DNA of 10,632 bases from Bacillota bacterium (GTDB lineage: Bacteria > Bacillota > Clostridia > Christensenellales > Aristaeellaceae): NCBI GenBank assembly GCA_023391725.1, contig JAEWAH010000049.1, forward strand, positions 1 to 10,632, in the 5' to 3' direction. The translations under genes and the position numbers were made by a program. Positions 1 through 7,020 of the stretch are shown here, in pieces; the first letter of the stretch is position 1; each line of letters begins with the position of its first letter. Under the pieces are notes generated by a model. That model made no database searches, was not told the origin of the DNA, and saw only the letters and a program-made list of their open reading frames with translations.

Positions 1-1140
1 CCCTTGGGAAGTGTACTGCACGGCATTGGACAAAAGATTCACCAGCACCTGGCGCAGCTGATCGTTATCCCCCATCAGCTCCACCTTGGAAAGCGAGGAT
101 GTAAGGGCGATGCCCTTCTCCTGGCACACGGGCCTGAAATGCTCCAGGCAGTTTTCTATAAGCCGCTCCATATCCACCAGCGTTAAAATCGGCTCCCTTC
201 CAGGGGCGTACAGCTGGGCAAGCTCCTCCAGGCGGGAGAGCATCCGGTTCAGGCGCTGAATTTCCTCATAGCAGCTTTCCAAACGCTGCGGGGTAGGCTC
301 CCATACGCCGTCGGCAAAGGCTTCCAGGTTGGCCTGGAGCACGGAAAGGGGCGTGCGCAGCTCATGGGCGTAATCACGCACCGTGCGCTCCCTGGCCTTT
401 TGCTGTGACTCCAGGGTCCTTGAAAGAAGCTCGACGCTTTGGGCCAGTTCCGAAAGTTCCTTGGCGTAAGAGCGCTGGGCGGATGCCGGGGCGTAATCCC
501 CTTCCCCGATGCGCCTGGTATGGTCCTTGATCTCCTGAATGGGCCGCAAAATGCTCCGCGCCATCAGATACCCCAAACCTGCCGCCAGCAGCGCGCAGAA
601 TAGACCGGCGTACAAAAACACGGAATCCAGCCTGCCGATAAAGGCCACATCCTCGGCCGTATAGTAGTAGGGCCCGCTGTAGCCAAAGCGCACGCTGCCC
701 ACCTGCTTGCCGCCTACTTCCAGGGGGTATTCCATTTCGGTATAAGCCCCCACATAATCGGAGTCCCTAAGCGCGGTGGTGCACTGCATGTTGTAGAGCA
801 TATCGTCACAGGCCTTCAAATCTGCGCAATGGATGCAGTACACCTGCCCGCCCTGATCGTCCCATACGGAGAGCATCAAGCCCTCCTGAAGCATGGCATA
901 GCCCAGTTCCGTATAGTGGATGTCCTCCAATGACGTCTTGTCCAACCGCCCCTGGATGGCCGCCACGGCGTTCTTGGCCACCTGCTCCCGCTGGGCCACC
1001 ACATAGGCCTGAAAATGGCTCTCCAACTGTGTGTGCGTTACCAGCAGCAGCACCCCGATGAGCAGCAGCGAGATGGCCCCATAGGACAGGGACAGCCTTG
1101 TTTTCAAGCTTACAGGCTTCCTAGCCGACCTCTTAGCCAT
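1..1140 (-). CDS. BaeS-like sensor histidine kinase, C-terminus cut off by window edge
   Basis: Reading the minus strand from ATG at 1140 gives 380 open codons that run off the window. The order is a membrane segment at about residues 12-33, an extracytoplasmic sensor region at about 36-165, a second membrane segment at about 168-190, a HAMP linker to about 245 (SILRPIQEIKDH), an H-box (YAHELRTPLSVLQ) with phospho-acceptor His259, and an N-box (LVNLLSNAVQYT) with Asn368 and Asn372. The G boxes lie outside the window. The family autophosphorylates on His and passes phosphate to its cognate regulator. The start is supported by GGAGG 8 bases upstream. It overlaps the regulator stop by 8 bases (ATGGCTAA), so translation is probably coupled. 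The H-box and following helix resemble BaeS-type envelope-stress kinases. The sensor region carries four clustered cysteines (102, 105, 111, 120), which is unusual. The ligand is unknown. Confidence 0.93.
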   Translation of the reverse strand, partial: MAKRSARKPVSLKTRLSLSYGAISLLLIGVLLLVTHTQLESHFQAYVVAQREQVAKNAVAAIQGRLDKTSLEDIHYTELGYAMLQEGLMLSVWDDQGGQVYCIHCADLKACDDMLYNMQCTTALRDSDYVGAYTEMEYPLEVGGKQVGSVRFGYSGPYYYTAEDVAFIGRLDSVFLYAGLFCALLAAGLGYLMARSILRPIQEIKDHTRRIGEGDYAPASAQRSYAKELSELAQSVELLSRTLESQQKARERTVRDYAHELRTPLSVLQANLEAFADGVWEPTPQRLESCYEEIQRLNRMLSRLEELAQLYAPGREPILTLVDMERLIENCLEHFRPVCQEKGIALTSSLSKVELMGDNDQLRQVLVNLLSNAVQYTSQG

Positions 1141-1831
1141 CCGCCTTCCCTCCAAACCTGTAGCCTACGCCCCGCACCGTTAGGATGTAGCTGGGCTCCT
1201 CCGCCCGCTCTTCCAGCTTGGCGCGCAGGTTTTTGATGTGGGAATCGATGGTGCGGTCGTATCCCTCATAGGAAAAACCAAAAGCGCTTAGTATCAGCTC
1301 CTCCCTCGTAAAAACTTTGGAAGGCTGGCTGCGCAGCGCGTTCAGAAGCTTATATTCATTGGGCGTCAGCGCAATCTCTTTGTCACCGCGCCAAACCCTG
1401 TGGGCGGCTGCATCCACTTTGAGATCCCCATCGCGGTAGCAGACCAGCGGCTCCTCATCCCGGGATCCGGAGCGCCGCAAAAGCGCGTCCAGCCGGGCCA
1501 CCAGCTCCCGGGGCCGGAAGGGCTTGATCACGTATTCATCGGCCCCGAGCCCTAGGCCCTCTATCACATCATTCTCGCTGCCCTTGGCCGTGAGCATCAA
1601 CACAGGCACATCTGACACGCGGCGGATGGCGGACAGAACCTCCTCCCCGGACAAAACGGGCAGCATCCGATCCAGCACCACCGCATCAGGATGGTTATCC
1701 TCAAACACCTTCAAGGCGGTCCCGCCATCCCCCGCGGAAAGCGTCTGATAGCCCGCCTTCTGCAAATATGCCTCGATCACGCTAACGATCTTCTCCTCAT
1801 CCTCCACGATGAGGATAGTCCCTTTGCTCAT
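1133..1831 (-). CDS. OmpR/PhoB-family response regulator
   Basis: A 232-residue DNA-binding response regulator. The receiver domain spans about residues 4-118, with acidic pair Glu10-Asp11, phospho-acceptor Asp54 (VVLDRMLP), Thr81 (LMLTAKGS) and Lys103 (YVIKPF). The C-terminal winged-helix domain spans about 132-230 (ALTPNEYKLLNALR, and the ending ILTVRGVGYRFG typical of OmpR/PhoB). An in-frame ATG at 1846 would add five residues (MQGGT), but the ribosome binding site GGAGGAACC lies just before 1831, inside that extension, so 1831 is preferred. It is the first gene of an operon with the downstream sensor kinase, which should be its phosphodonor. BaeR-like by context and partner, but the target genes cannot be deduced here. 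Confidence 0.95.
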   Translation of the reverse strand: MSKGTILIVEDEEKIVSVIEAYLQKAGYQTLSAGDGGTALKVFEDNHPDAVVLDRMLPVLSGEEVLSAIRRVSDVPVLMLTAKGSENDVIEGLGLGADEYVIKPFRPRELVARLDALLRRSGSRDEEPLVCYRDGDLKVDAAAHRVWRGDKEIALTPNEYKLLNALRSQPSKVFTREELILSAFGFSYEGYDRTIDSHIKNLRAKLEERAEEPSYILTVRGVGYRFGGKADG

Positions 1832-1944
1832 GGTTCCTCCTTGCAAAAAACCCAGAAACAGTTACATTGAAGCCCTTGCACGTTCACCGGTTCGTTCACC
1901 CTTCGTCTTTTCTCCATGAGTAAACGCCGGACGATTCGGGCCGC

Positions 1945-1970
1945 GTCATTGCGAGCCGCGCGAAGCAATC
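1945..1970. repeat. Dispersed GTCATTGCGAG...GAAGCAATC repeat
   Basis: A 26-bp imperfect palindrome beginning GTCATTGCGAG and ending GAAGCAATC, whose outer ATTGC and GCAAT are complementary. Repeats of this general form recur in intergenic DNA of many bacterial genomes; that is recalled, not searched. Only one copy is in this window. It lies upstream of the response regulator. Confidence 0.5.
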
Positions 1971-2006
1971 CATATACCCTCCACCGCTTCGCGATCCCCC
2001 TCCCTT

Positions 2007-2051
2007 CCTCATCCGCCTCCTTCGTCGGCACCTTCCCCTAAAGGGGAAGGC
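2007..2051 (+). repeat. Dispersed repeat family B, copy 1
   Basis: Starts CCTCATCCG and ends in the perfect palindrome CCTTCCCCTAAAGGGGAAGG (2031-2050, 8-bp stem, 4-base loop). A diverged second copy with the same order of blocks (CCTCATCCG, then CACCTTCCC, then a GAAGGG/GAAGC end) lies at 7021-7066. The form resembles short palindromic intergenic repeats common in gut Clostridia. It forms a hairpin in RNA of either strand. No coding sense was found. Confidence 0.6.
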
Positions 2052-2084
2052 AAGTCGGGAGGCTTTATGGGAGGCTTCTTTCCG

Positions 2085-2129
2085 ATTCCCCTCCAGAGGA
2101 GGGGTGGCGCGCAGCGCCGGGGTGGTTGA
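2085..2129 (+). repeat. Dispersed palindromic repeat family A, copy 1
   Basis: A 45-bp element starting ATTCCCCTCC, with hairpin CCCCTCC-AGA-GGAGGGG, then TGGCGCG and ending TTGGTTGA-like (GGTGGTTGA). It matches the reverse complement of 6605-6649 at 39 of 45 positions counted by eye. Two such copies in opposite orientation, both in intergenic DNA, indicate a dispersed repeat family. Confidence 0.75.
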
Positions 2130-2167
2130 TACGGGGTGATTGATACGTATTGCCGGGGTGGTTTGTA
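2118..2167 (+). repeat. Degenerate 14-bp tandem repeat, three units
   Basis: Units are CGGGGTGGTTGATA (2118-2131), CGGGGTGATTGATA (2132-2145) and CGGGGTGGTTTGTA (2154-2167), with an 8-base spacer CGTATTGC between the second and third. It overlaps and extends the 3' end of repeat family A copy 1, as if that end had been locally duplicated. Together with the repeats at 1945-2129 it fills the non-coding stretch 1847-2239, where no credible gene was found. Confidence 0.65.
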
Positions 2168-2239
2168 AGGCGCTTTAGCCTCGGCGCACCATCGTCCCTG
2201 CAACAAAAATTTTTCACTCCCGCTTATCTTCTCACCTTT

Positions 2240-3070
2240 TCATGAAGAAATGATGGAGTTTATGCGATCCATCCATGCCACATCCTGTATATTGTCCTCT
2301 GGCGTCAGCAGCAAATTCTTTAAAACATCCTCCACACGTGTGCACACATGGGCGCTGATTTTTTTGATATTTTCATGAGCGCCGGCCATGGCGTAGCTGT
2401 GCTCCACGGCCAAAAGCATCGTCTCATCATTAAAGTTATCGCCAAAGGCCATCATTTCGCCCCGATCAAGCTTAAGCCTTGCTTTAAGCTTCTCTAGGGC
2501 ATCCCCCTTGCTGGCCGTGGTATGATCCACCCAGGCATTCCCGGCGACAGCTACATGCAATTCTTTTCCCCATTTCGCCTGGTAATGCGCAACTTCCTCA
2601 AGCGCGTTCTTTTGCGGGATATACGCCGAGATCTTCAAGTACTCCCCATCCACCGAACAAAGGTCGTCCACCACCGCCATGCTGTTGCCCAGGCTTTGCG
2701 TAAGGTAATCCCGAAAGGCCGGGTTGCCCGCAGCGATGTAGCTTGCGTCCTCGCAGCTCACTACCGCCTGGTGGCCATGGGCTTGTATTTCGCGTATGAT
2801 TTCCTGCCCCATCTCCCTGGGCACGGTCTGCCTCCCAAGAATTACATCCCTATACAAAATGAGTGCGCCGTTTTCGCCGACGAACACTATATCACGCCAT
2901 ATCGGTGCAAACAGCCGTTTCATGCTGGGATACTGCCTTCCGCTGGCGGCCACAAATAAAATACCCTTTTCTTTCAGCTTCAGGATGAGTTCAAATATTT
3001 CCGGATCCAGCGCTTCGGGGCCATTTTGCAGCAGCGTCCCATCCAGGTCGCTGGCGATCAGCTTGATCAT
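2240..3070 (-). CDS. Cof-type HAD-IIB family phosphatase
   Basis: A 276-residue cytoplasmic hydrolase of the haloacid dehalogenase superfamily, subfamily IIB, the usual length for Cof/YidA-like sugar-phosphate or cofactor phosphatases. Motif I is SDLDGTLL with nucleophile Asp8 and acid Asp10. Motif II is Ser43 (AASGRQ). Motif III is Lys188 (TASKGDAL). Motif IV is GDNFND with magnesium ligands Asp211 and Asp215. The cap domain sits between motifs II and III. The family dephosphorylates small phosphorylated metabolites with Mg2+, and the actual substrate cannot be read from sequence. The start is supported by GGAG about 8 bases upstream of ATG at 3070. It is divergent from the CorA-like gene. 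No clear terminator was seen downstream of its stop. Confidence 0.93.
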   Translation of the reverse strand: MIKLIASDLDGTLLQNGPEALDPEIFELILKLKEKGILFVAASGRQYPSMKRLFAPIWRDIVFVGENGALILYRDVILGRQTVPREMGQEIIREIQAHGHQAVVSCEDASYIAAGNPAFRDYLTQSLGNSMAVVDDLCSVDGEYLKISAYIPQKNALEEVAHYQAKWGKELHVAVAGNAWVDHTTASKGDALEKLKARLKLDRGEMMAFGDNFNDETMLLAVEHSYAMAGAHENIKKISAHVCTRVEDVLKNLLLTPEDNIQDVAWMDRINSIISS

Positions 3071-3263
3071 TGCCTATCTCCGATCATAAATCCAATAAAT
3101 CATAATGTTATTCCCAAATCACTATAGCATAACCGCAGGCCCCGTGCAATGCGCGGTGGCGGGTTCAAAGCTCTTAAGAGGAATTGAAAGAAATCTATGG
3201 AATATAGAAGCGTGTTTGAAAAACGATACAAGCGTGAATGATGTAAAGCGGAGGTCGGATCGG

Positions 3264-4292
3264 ATGGAAACTGGCGCGGGAAACGCGGCCAATTTGGCCG
3301 ATGCGGACAGTGGGCTGGAAGTCATCGATTATGACGCGGCGCGTTGCTTAAAGTATACGGTGGGTTTTTCTGAAAAGAAACGGTTCCGCTCGCTTTGCGA
3401 TATCCCGGAGAACATGGTCCGCTGGATCAACGCTGACGGGCAGCTTACCCAGGAGACGGTGGAAAGCCTGGGCGAAGCGTTTCATATTCATCCCCTTGTT
3501 TTGAGAAACATCCTTAACCGGGAGCAGCGGGCGAGGATCGAGGTCTATGGGGATTTTTTGTACATCGTGGCGAAGATGATGTACTTTTCCAAGGGCGACC
3601 TTGTGGTAGAACATATGAACTTCATTCTGGGCCCAAACTTTGTGATCTCCCTGGGTGAAATGAAGGGGGATGTGTTTGGCCCGGTCCGGGAAAGGCTTTC
3701 TACCGATGGCTCCCACGTGCGTGCCTCCGGGGCGGATCATTTGTGCTGCCTGCTGCTGGATGCCATTGTGGAAGGTTATTTTGACGTCTTGGAAGTGCTC
3801 AATGACAGGATCGACGCCCTGGAGGAGCAGGTGATAGCCGCCACCTCCCAGGAGCATCTGATCGCCATCCGGGAGATCAAGAAGGCGCTTTTGACCGTGA
3901 ACAGGTACGCCTGGCCATTGCGGGATGTGATCTCCCTTTTGGGCAAGGATTCCGTTCAGCTGATCCGGCCGGCCACGGAACCATACTTTCGGGATGTGTA
4001 CGGCCATATCATCCAGGCCATCGACTCCACCGAAAACCTCCGTGAGCTGCTCTCCGGCCTCATGGATCTGCACATTTCCAACACCAGCTACAGGCTCAAT
4101 GAGATCATGAAAGTGCTCACCATCATTTCTACCATCTTCATCCCCCTCACCTTCATCGCTGGCGTCTACGGCATGAACTTCAAGTACATGCCCGAACTTC
4201 AAAAGCCCTGGGGTTATGGTGTGGTTTGGCTGATCATGCTCCTGATCTCGGGCTGCATGGTCTGGTTTTTCAAAAGAAAGAAATGGTTCTGA
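3264..4292 (+). CDS. corA: CorA-family magnesium/divalent metal channel
   Basis: A 342-residue protein from ATG 3264, within the usual CorA range. The long N-terminal cytoplasmic funnel domain is followed by a helical region and two C-terminal membrane segments (about residues 283-302, VLTIISTIFIPLTFIAG, and 318-336, YGVVWLIMLLISGCMVW). The signature YGMN lies between them (GMN at 303-305), followed by MPEL, as in CorA Mg2+ channels that work as pentamers. The protein ends in a basic tail, KRKKW. The reading frame is open back to an ATG at 3105, but that 53-residue extension resembles no CorA sequence, and GGAGG 9 bases before 3264 supports the shorter form. CorA relatives also move Co2+, Ni2+ or Zn2+, so substrate choice is inferred. 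The symbol is by family. Confidence 0.93.
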   Translation: METGAGNAANLADADSGLEVIDYDAARCLKYTVGFSEKKRFRSLCDIPENMVRWINADGQLTQETVESLGEAFHIHPLVLRNILNREQRARIEVYGDFLYIVAKMMYFSKGDLVVEHMNFILGPNFVISLGEMKGDVFGPVRERLSTDGSHVRASGADHLCCLLLDAIVEGYFDVLEVLNDRIDALEEQVIAATSQEHLIAIREIKKALLTVNRYAWPLRDVISLLGKDSVQLIRPATEPYFRDVYGHIIQAIDSTENLRELLSGLMDLHISNTSYRLNEIMKVLTIISTIFIPLTFIAGVYGMNFKYMPELQKPWGYGVVWLIMLLISGCMVWFFKRKKWF

Positions 4293-4304
4293 TCCCCCGG
4301 CGGG

Positions 4305-4331
4305 TTGCAATTTTCCAAGATGTGGTATAAT
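4305..4331 (+). promoter_or_regulatory. Sigma-A type promoter for gpmA-eno
   Basis: A perfect -10 TATAAT (4326-4331) preceded by TGG, giving an extended -10, with a -35-like TTGCAA (4305-4310) at a short 15-base spacing. It lies 52 bases before the gpmA start and just after the corA stop, so the glycolytic pair is probably transcribed independently of corA. The ribosome binding site GAGGTG is at 4370-4375. Confidence 0.75.
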
Positions 4332-4337
4332 ATAGAT

Positions 4338-4355
4338 GGTTAGTGATTCCTAACC
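4338..4355 (+). promoter_or_regulatory. Palindrome at the predicted transcription start of gpmA
   Basis: GGTTAG-TGATTC-CTAACC is a perfect 6-bp inverted repeat starting about 7 bases after the -10 box, at or near +1. It could be an operator for a dimeric regulator or a 5' hairpin that stabilises the mRNA. No T-run follows, so it is not a terminator. Which role applies cannot be told from sequence. Confidence 0.45.
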
Positions 4356-4382
4356 GCCGGAAACCATACGAGGTGAAAACCG

Positions 4383-5126
4383 ATGAAATTAGTGCTGCTG
4401 CGCCATGGCGAAAGTGAATGGAACAAGCTGAACCTGTTTACCGGCTGGACGGATGTGGATCTGACTGAAAAAGGCCGTGAAGAAGCCCGTGAGGCTGGCC
4501 GCCTGCTGAATCAAAGCGGGTTTGATTTTGACATTTGCTACACATCCTACTTAAAGCGCGCCATCCATACCCTGAACCTTGCTCTGGAACAAATGGACCG
4601 GGAATGGCTCCCAGTGCACAAAACTTGGCTGCTCAACGAGCGGCACTACGGGGCGCTCCAGGGGCTGGATAAGGCGGAGACCGCCAGGCGCTATGGCGAG
4701 GAGCAGGTCAAGATCTGGCGGCGCTCCTTTGACGTTCCGCCCCCTGCGCTCGCGGTGGATGATGAGCGCTGCCCCCAAAACCAGACCCCATACCGCAATG
4801 AGGATAAGTCCCTTCTGCCCCTTGCCGAAAGCCTGAAGGATACCATCGCCCGGGTGGTGCCCTACTACAAAGAAGTGATCGTCCCCCAGATGGCGTCAGG
4901 CAAGCAGGTGCTCATCGCCGCCCACGGCAATTCCCTGCGGGCGCTGGTCAAGCATTTTGAAAATCTATCGGAAGAAGCAATCATGGAAGTGAACATCCCC
5001 ACCGGCGTCCCCCTTGTGTATACGCTGGATTCACAGTTTTCTATCACGGGTAAAGAATACCTGGGCGATCAAGAACTGCTTAAAGCTAAGATGGAAAGTG
5101 TAGCCAATCAGGGCAAGGCGAAGTAA
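4383..5126 (+). CDS. gpmA: 2,3-bisphosphoglycerate-dependent phosphoglycerate mutase
   Basis: A 247-residue enzyme (E. coli GpmA is about 250) that interconverts 3- and 2-phosphoglycerate in glycolysis and gluconeogenesis, via a phosphohistidine intermediate. The histidine-phosphatase signature LLRHGESEWN gives Arg7 and catalytic His8. Other active-site residues visible are Arg59 (YLKRAIHTL), Glu86 in LNERHYGALQG, and the second histidine His181 in AAHGNSLRAL. The long form with the RHYGALQG insertion separates it from short broad-specificity phosphatases. The start is fixed by GAGGTG 7 bases upstream. The gene ends 34 bases before eno, so the two probably form an operon covering two consecutive glycolytic steps. 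Many Bacillota pair eno with the unrelated cofactor-independent GpmI instead. Confidence 0.97.
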   Translation: MKLVLLRHGESEWNKLNLFTGWTDVDLTEKGREEAREAGRLLNQSGFDFDICYTSYLKRAIHTLNLALEQMDREWLPVHKTWLLNERHYGALQGLDKAETARRYGEEQVKIWRRSFDVPPPALAVDDERCPQNQTPYRNEDKSLLPLAESLKDTIARVVPYYKEVIVPQMASGKQVLIAAHGNSLRALVKHFENLSEEAIMEVNIPTGVPLVYTLDSQFSITGKEYLGDQELLKAKMESVANQGKAK

Positions 5127-5160
5127 CCGCCAACCCATTTCAAAACAAGGAGTGAATCAC

Positions 5161-6441
5161 ATGAGCTTTATCATCAAAAATGTCGCAGGCCGCGAGATCA
5201 TTGATTCCCGGGGCAATCCCACGGTAGAGGCCGTCGTTACCCTGGAATGCGGAACACAGGGCCAAGCCGCGGTGCCTAGCGGCGCTTCCACCGGCCAGTT
5301 CGAGGCGCTGGAACTGCGCGACAAGGACCCCAAGCGCTTTGGAGGCAAGGGCGTTCTCACGGCTGTCTCCCACGTGAACAAGGAGATCCGCGAGGCGCTC
5401 ATCGGCATGGACGCCTCCCATACCGCGCAAATTGACCAAGTGCTTTTGAAGCTGGATGGAACGCCCGACAAGTCCCACTTGGGCGCCAACGCCATCCTGG
5501 CCGTTTCCTTGGCTGCCGCCCGGGCCGCGGCCAGCTCCTACGGCCTGCCGCTTTATCAGTTCCTTGGCGGCGTCAGCGCCGATACGCTGCCCGTGCCCAT
5601 GATGAACGTGCTCAACGGCGGCGCCCATGCCGCCAACAATATCGATATCCAGGAGTTCATGATTATGCCCGTGGGCGCGCCTTCCTTCTCCGAGGGCCTG
5701 CGCTGGTGCACGGAGGTCTTCAATACCCTGGCCGCGCTTCTCAAAAAGGATGGGCTGTCCACCGCCGTGGGCGACGAGGGCGGCTATGCCCCCAACCTTA
5801 AAAGCGATGAGGAGGCCATCCAGTATCTTTTGAAGGCCATTGAGAAGGCCGGCTACAAGCCCTACGATGACTTCATGCTGGCCATCGACGCCGCCTCCAG
5901 CGAATGGAAGAGTGAAAGCGGCTATCTTCTGCCCAAGCACAAGACCCGCTACACCACGGATGAGCTTATCTCCTTCTGGGAAGGCCTGGTGGACAAATAC
6001 CCCATCGCCTCCATCGAAGACGGTCTGGACGAGGAGGACTGGGAAGGCTGGAAAAAGCTTACCGCAAGGTTGGGCGGCAAAGTGCAGCTGGTAGGCGACG
6101 ACCTGTTCGTCACCAACACCCAGAGGCTGCAAAAGGGCATCCAGCAAAAATGCGGCAACTCCATCCTCATCAAGCTCAACCAGATCGGCTCCCTTTCCGA
6201 GACCATCGCGGCCATCAAAATGGCCCAGCAGGCCGGGTATACCGCCGTTATCTCCCACCGCTCCGGCGAGACGGAGGATACCACCATCGCCGACCTGGCC
6301 GTAGCGTTGAACGCCGGGCAGATCAAGACCGGCGCGCCCAGCCGCAGCGAACGCGTGGCCAAGTACAACCGTCTCCTGCGTATCCAGGACGAACTGGGCC
6401 CCGCCGCCCTGTATCCCGGGAAGAACTGCTTCAGGAAATAA
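5161..6441 (+). CDS. eno: Enolase (phosphopyruvate hydratase)
   Basis: A 426-residue cytoplasmic enzyme that dehydrates 2-phosphoglycerate to phosphoenolpyruvate, the full usual length. The N-terminal domain holds REIIDSRGNPTVE and the PSGASTG loop. The barrel domain holds His156 (NGGAHAANN), Glu165, Glu206 (VGDEGGYAP), metal ligands Asp243 (AIDAAS), Glu286 (SIEDGLDEEDW) and Asp313 (VGDDLF), catalytic Lys338 (LIKLNQIG), the SHRSGET loop at about 365-371 and Lys389 (QIKTGAPSRSER). A GTG at 5152 is in frame, but it overlaps the ribosome binding site AAGGAG (5147-5152), so ATG 5161 is the start. It is the second gene after gpmA and is followed by a terminator hairpin at 6504. No truncation or odd residues were noted. 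Confidence 0.98.
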   Translation: MSFIIKNVAGREIIDSRGNPTVEAVVTLECGTQGQAAVPSGASTGQFEALELRDKDPKRFGGKGVLTAVSHVNKEIREALIGMDASHTAQIDQVLLKLDGTPDKSHLGANAILAVSLAAARAAASSYGLPLYQFLGGVSADTLPVPMMNVLNGGAHAANNIDIQEFMIMPVGAPSFSEGLRWCTEVFNTLAALLKKDGLSTAVGDEGGYAPNLKSDEEAIQYLLKAIEKAGYKPYDDFMLAIDAASSEWKSESGYLLPKHKTRYTTDELISFWEGLVDKYPIASIEDGLDEEDWEGWKKLTARLGGKVQLVGDDLFVTNTQRLQKGIQQKCGNSILIKLNQIGSLSETIAAIKMAQQAGYTAVISHRSGETEDTTIADLAVALNAGQIKTGAPSRSERVAKYNRLLRIQDELGPAALYPGKNCFRK

Positions 6442-6503
6442 AGCCGGAAGCGGATCAGATATGGGGCTGTCTCAAATCCAATGAATCGCGTTTCCCTTCA
6501 TGC

Positions 6504-6532
6504 ATTCCCCTCCATGTGAGGGGAATTTTCTT
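6504..6532 (+). terminator. Intrinsic terminator after eno
   Basis: A perfect 8-bp stem ATTCCCCT (6504-6511) and AGGGGAAT (6519-6526) with loop CCATGTG, followed by TTTCTT. It lies 62 bases after the eno stop. The stem shares the ATTCCCCTCC block of repeat family A, so the terminator may derive from a copy of that repeat. Confidence 0.7.
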
Positions 6533-6604
6533 GCTTTGCCCTTTGATAAACGATTATTTAACGGCGAGGTTCCATCGGGGCGATGTGGGCATCACCACCT
6601 ACGG

Positions 6605-6649
6605 TCAACCAACCCATCGCTTCGCGCCACCCCTCCACGGGAGGGGAAT
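6605..6649 (-). repeat. Dispersed palindromic repeat family A, copy 2 (inverted)
   Basis: The reverse complement matches 2085-2129 at 39 of 45 positions. The hairpin CCCCTCC-ACG-GGAGGGG keeps both arms intact while the loop differs, which suggests that pairing is conserved. It is intergenic, about 160 bases after eno. Confidence 0.75.
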
Positions 6650-6698
6650 TTGGAAGGCCTCGCCGCAGCCCTTGGGTACGCACTGTCCCTCCCTGGGT

Positions 6699-6718
6699 CC
6701 AGGGCCCGAAGGCCCTGG
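6699..6718. other. Perfect 8-bp GC-rich hairpin
   Basis: CCAGGGCC-CGAA-GGCCCTGG is a fully complementary 20-base hairpin with a 4-base loop. No T-run follows, so a simple terminator is unlikely. It precedes the large palindrome at 6762-6972 and belongs to the same structured non-coding stretch. Confidence 0.6.
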
Positions 6719-6761
6719 TCGCTTTAAGGGGGATATGGGGAGTGCAGGGGGGGGTTAACCC

Positions 6762-6972
6762 GGAGGGCGAACGTAGTGAGCTTGAAGCCTGCGAAGGCGC
6801 AGCCGGAGCAGGCGGAACACTGGACAAGCGCAGCGCAGTTCAGTGCGAAGGGGGAAGATCGAAATCCCCCCTGCTCCCTCCTGCCTTGTCGCACCGTCCG
6901 TCGCTACGCTAGGCCGGTGTTCCGCAGTTCCGCTGCGCTCCACTGCTCCAGGCTCGCTGGCGCTCGCCCTCC
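6762..6972. repeat. Large 211-bp imperfect palindrome, non-coding
   Basis: Complementary blocks pair in order about a common centre near 6867-6868: 6762-6770 GGAGGGCGA with 6964-6972; 6812-6823 GCGGAACACTGG with 6914-6925 (11/12, plus a G-T pair); 6827-6835 AGCGCAGCG with 6902-6910 (8/9); 6843-6848 GTGCGA with 6889-6894. Either strand would fold into one long stem as RNA, or the DNA into a cruciform. Both strands have open frames across it, but their translations are low-complexity and arginine/proline/serine-rich, without recognisable motifs or supported starts, so I read it as non-coding. It may be a miniature repeat element or a structured RNA; the sequence does not decide. Confidence 0.6.
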
Positions 6973-7020
6973 TGCGTCCTCGTTCTGAAAGCGGCGCGCC
7001 GAGGGCGTCGCGGCTACGCA

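Noticed and set aside
2118..2167. A CRISPR array from the three 14-bp units
   Set aside because: The units are too short and nearly contiguous, with no unique spacers and no cas genes.
1828..2206. Two minus-strand open frames upstream of the response regulator
   Set aside because: They lie across the dispersed repeats, have no ribosome binding site, and their translations are composition-biased without motifs.
3105..3263. N-terminal extension of the CorA-like protein by 53 residues
   Set aside because: There is no good ribosome binding site before 3105. The extension resembles no CorA sequence, and GGAGG precedes ATG 3264.
4290..4304. Terminator directly after corA (CCCGGCGGG)
   Set aside because: The stem is only 3 bp with a 3-base loop, and the following T-tract overlaps the gpmA promoter spacer.
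3348..4310. Long minus-strand frame (320 codons) opposite corA
   Set aside because: It is an antisense shadow of a clearly recognised gene, with low-complexity translation and no motif.
5140..6258. Long minus-strand frame (372 codons) opposite eno
   Set aside because: It is an antisense shadow caused by the codon composition of enolase. The sense strand carries every catalytic motif.
6462..6476. GGGGCTGTCTCAAA, resembling the terminal repeat of some Bacillota insertion sequences
   Set aside because: No matching inverted end or transposase was found in the window, so it remains a chance or relic motif.
6150..6758. Plus-strand frame running from within eno into the spacer
   Set aside because: It starts inside eno in another frame and has proline/arginine-rich translation, with no ribosome binding site.
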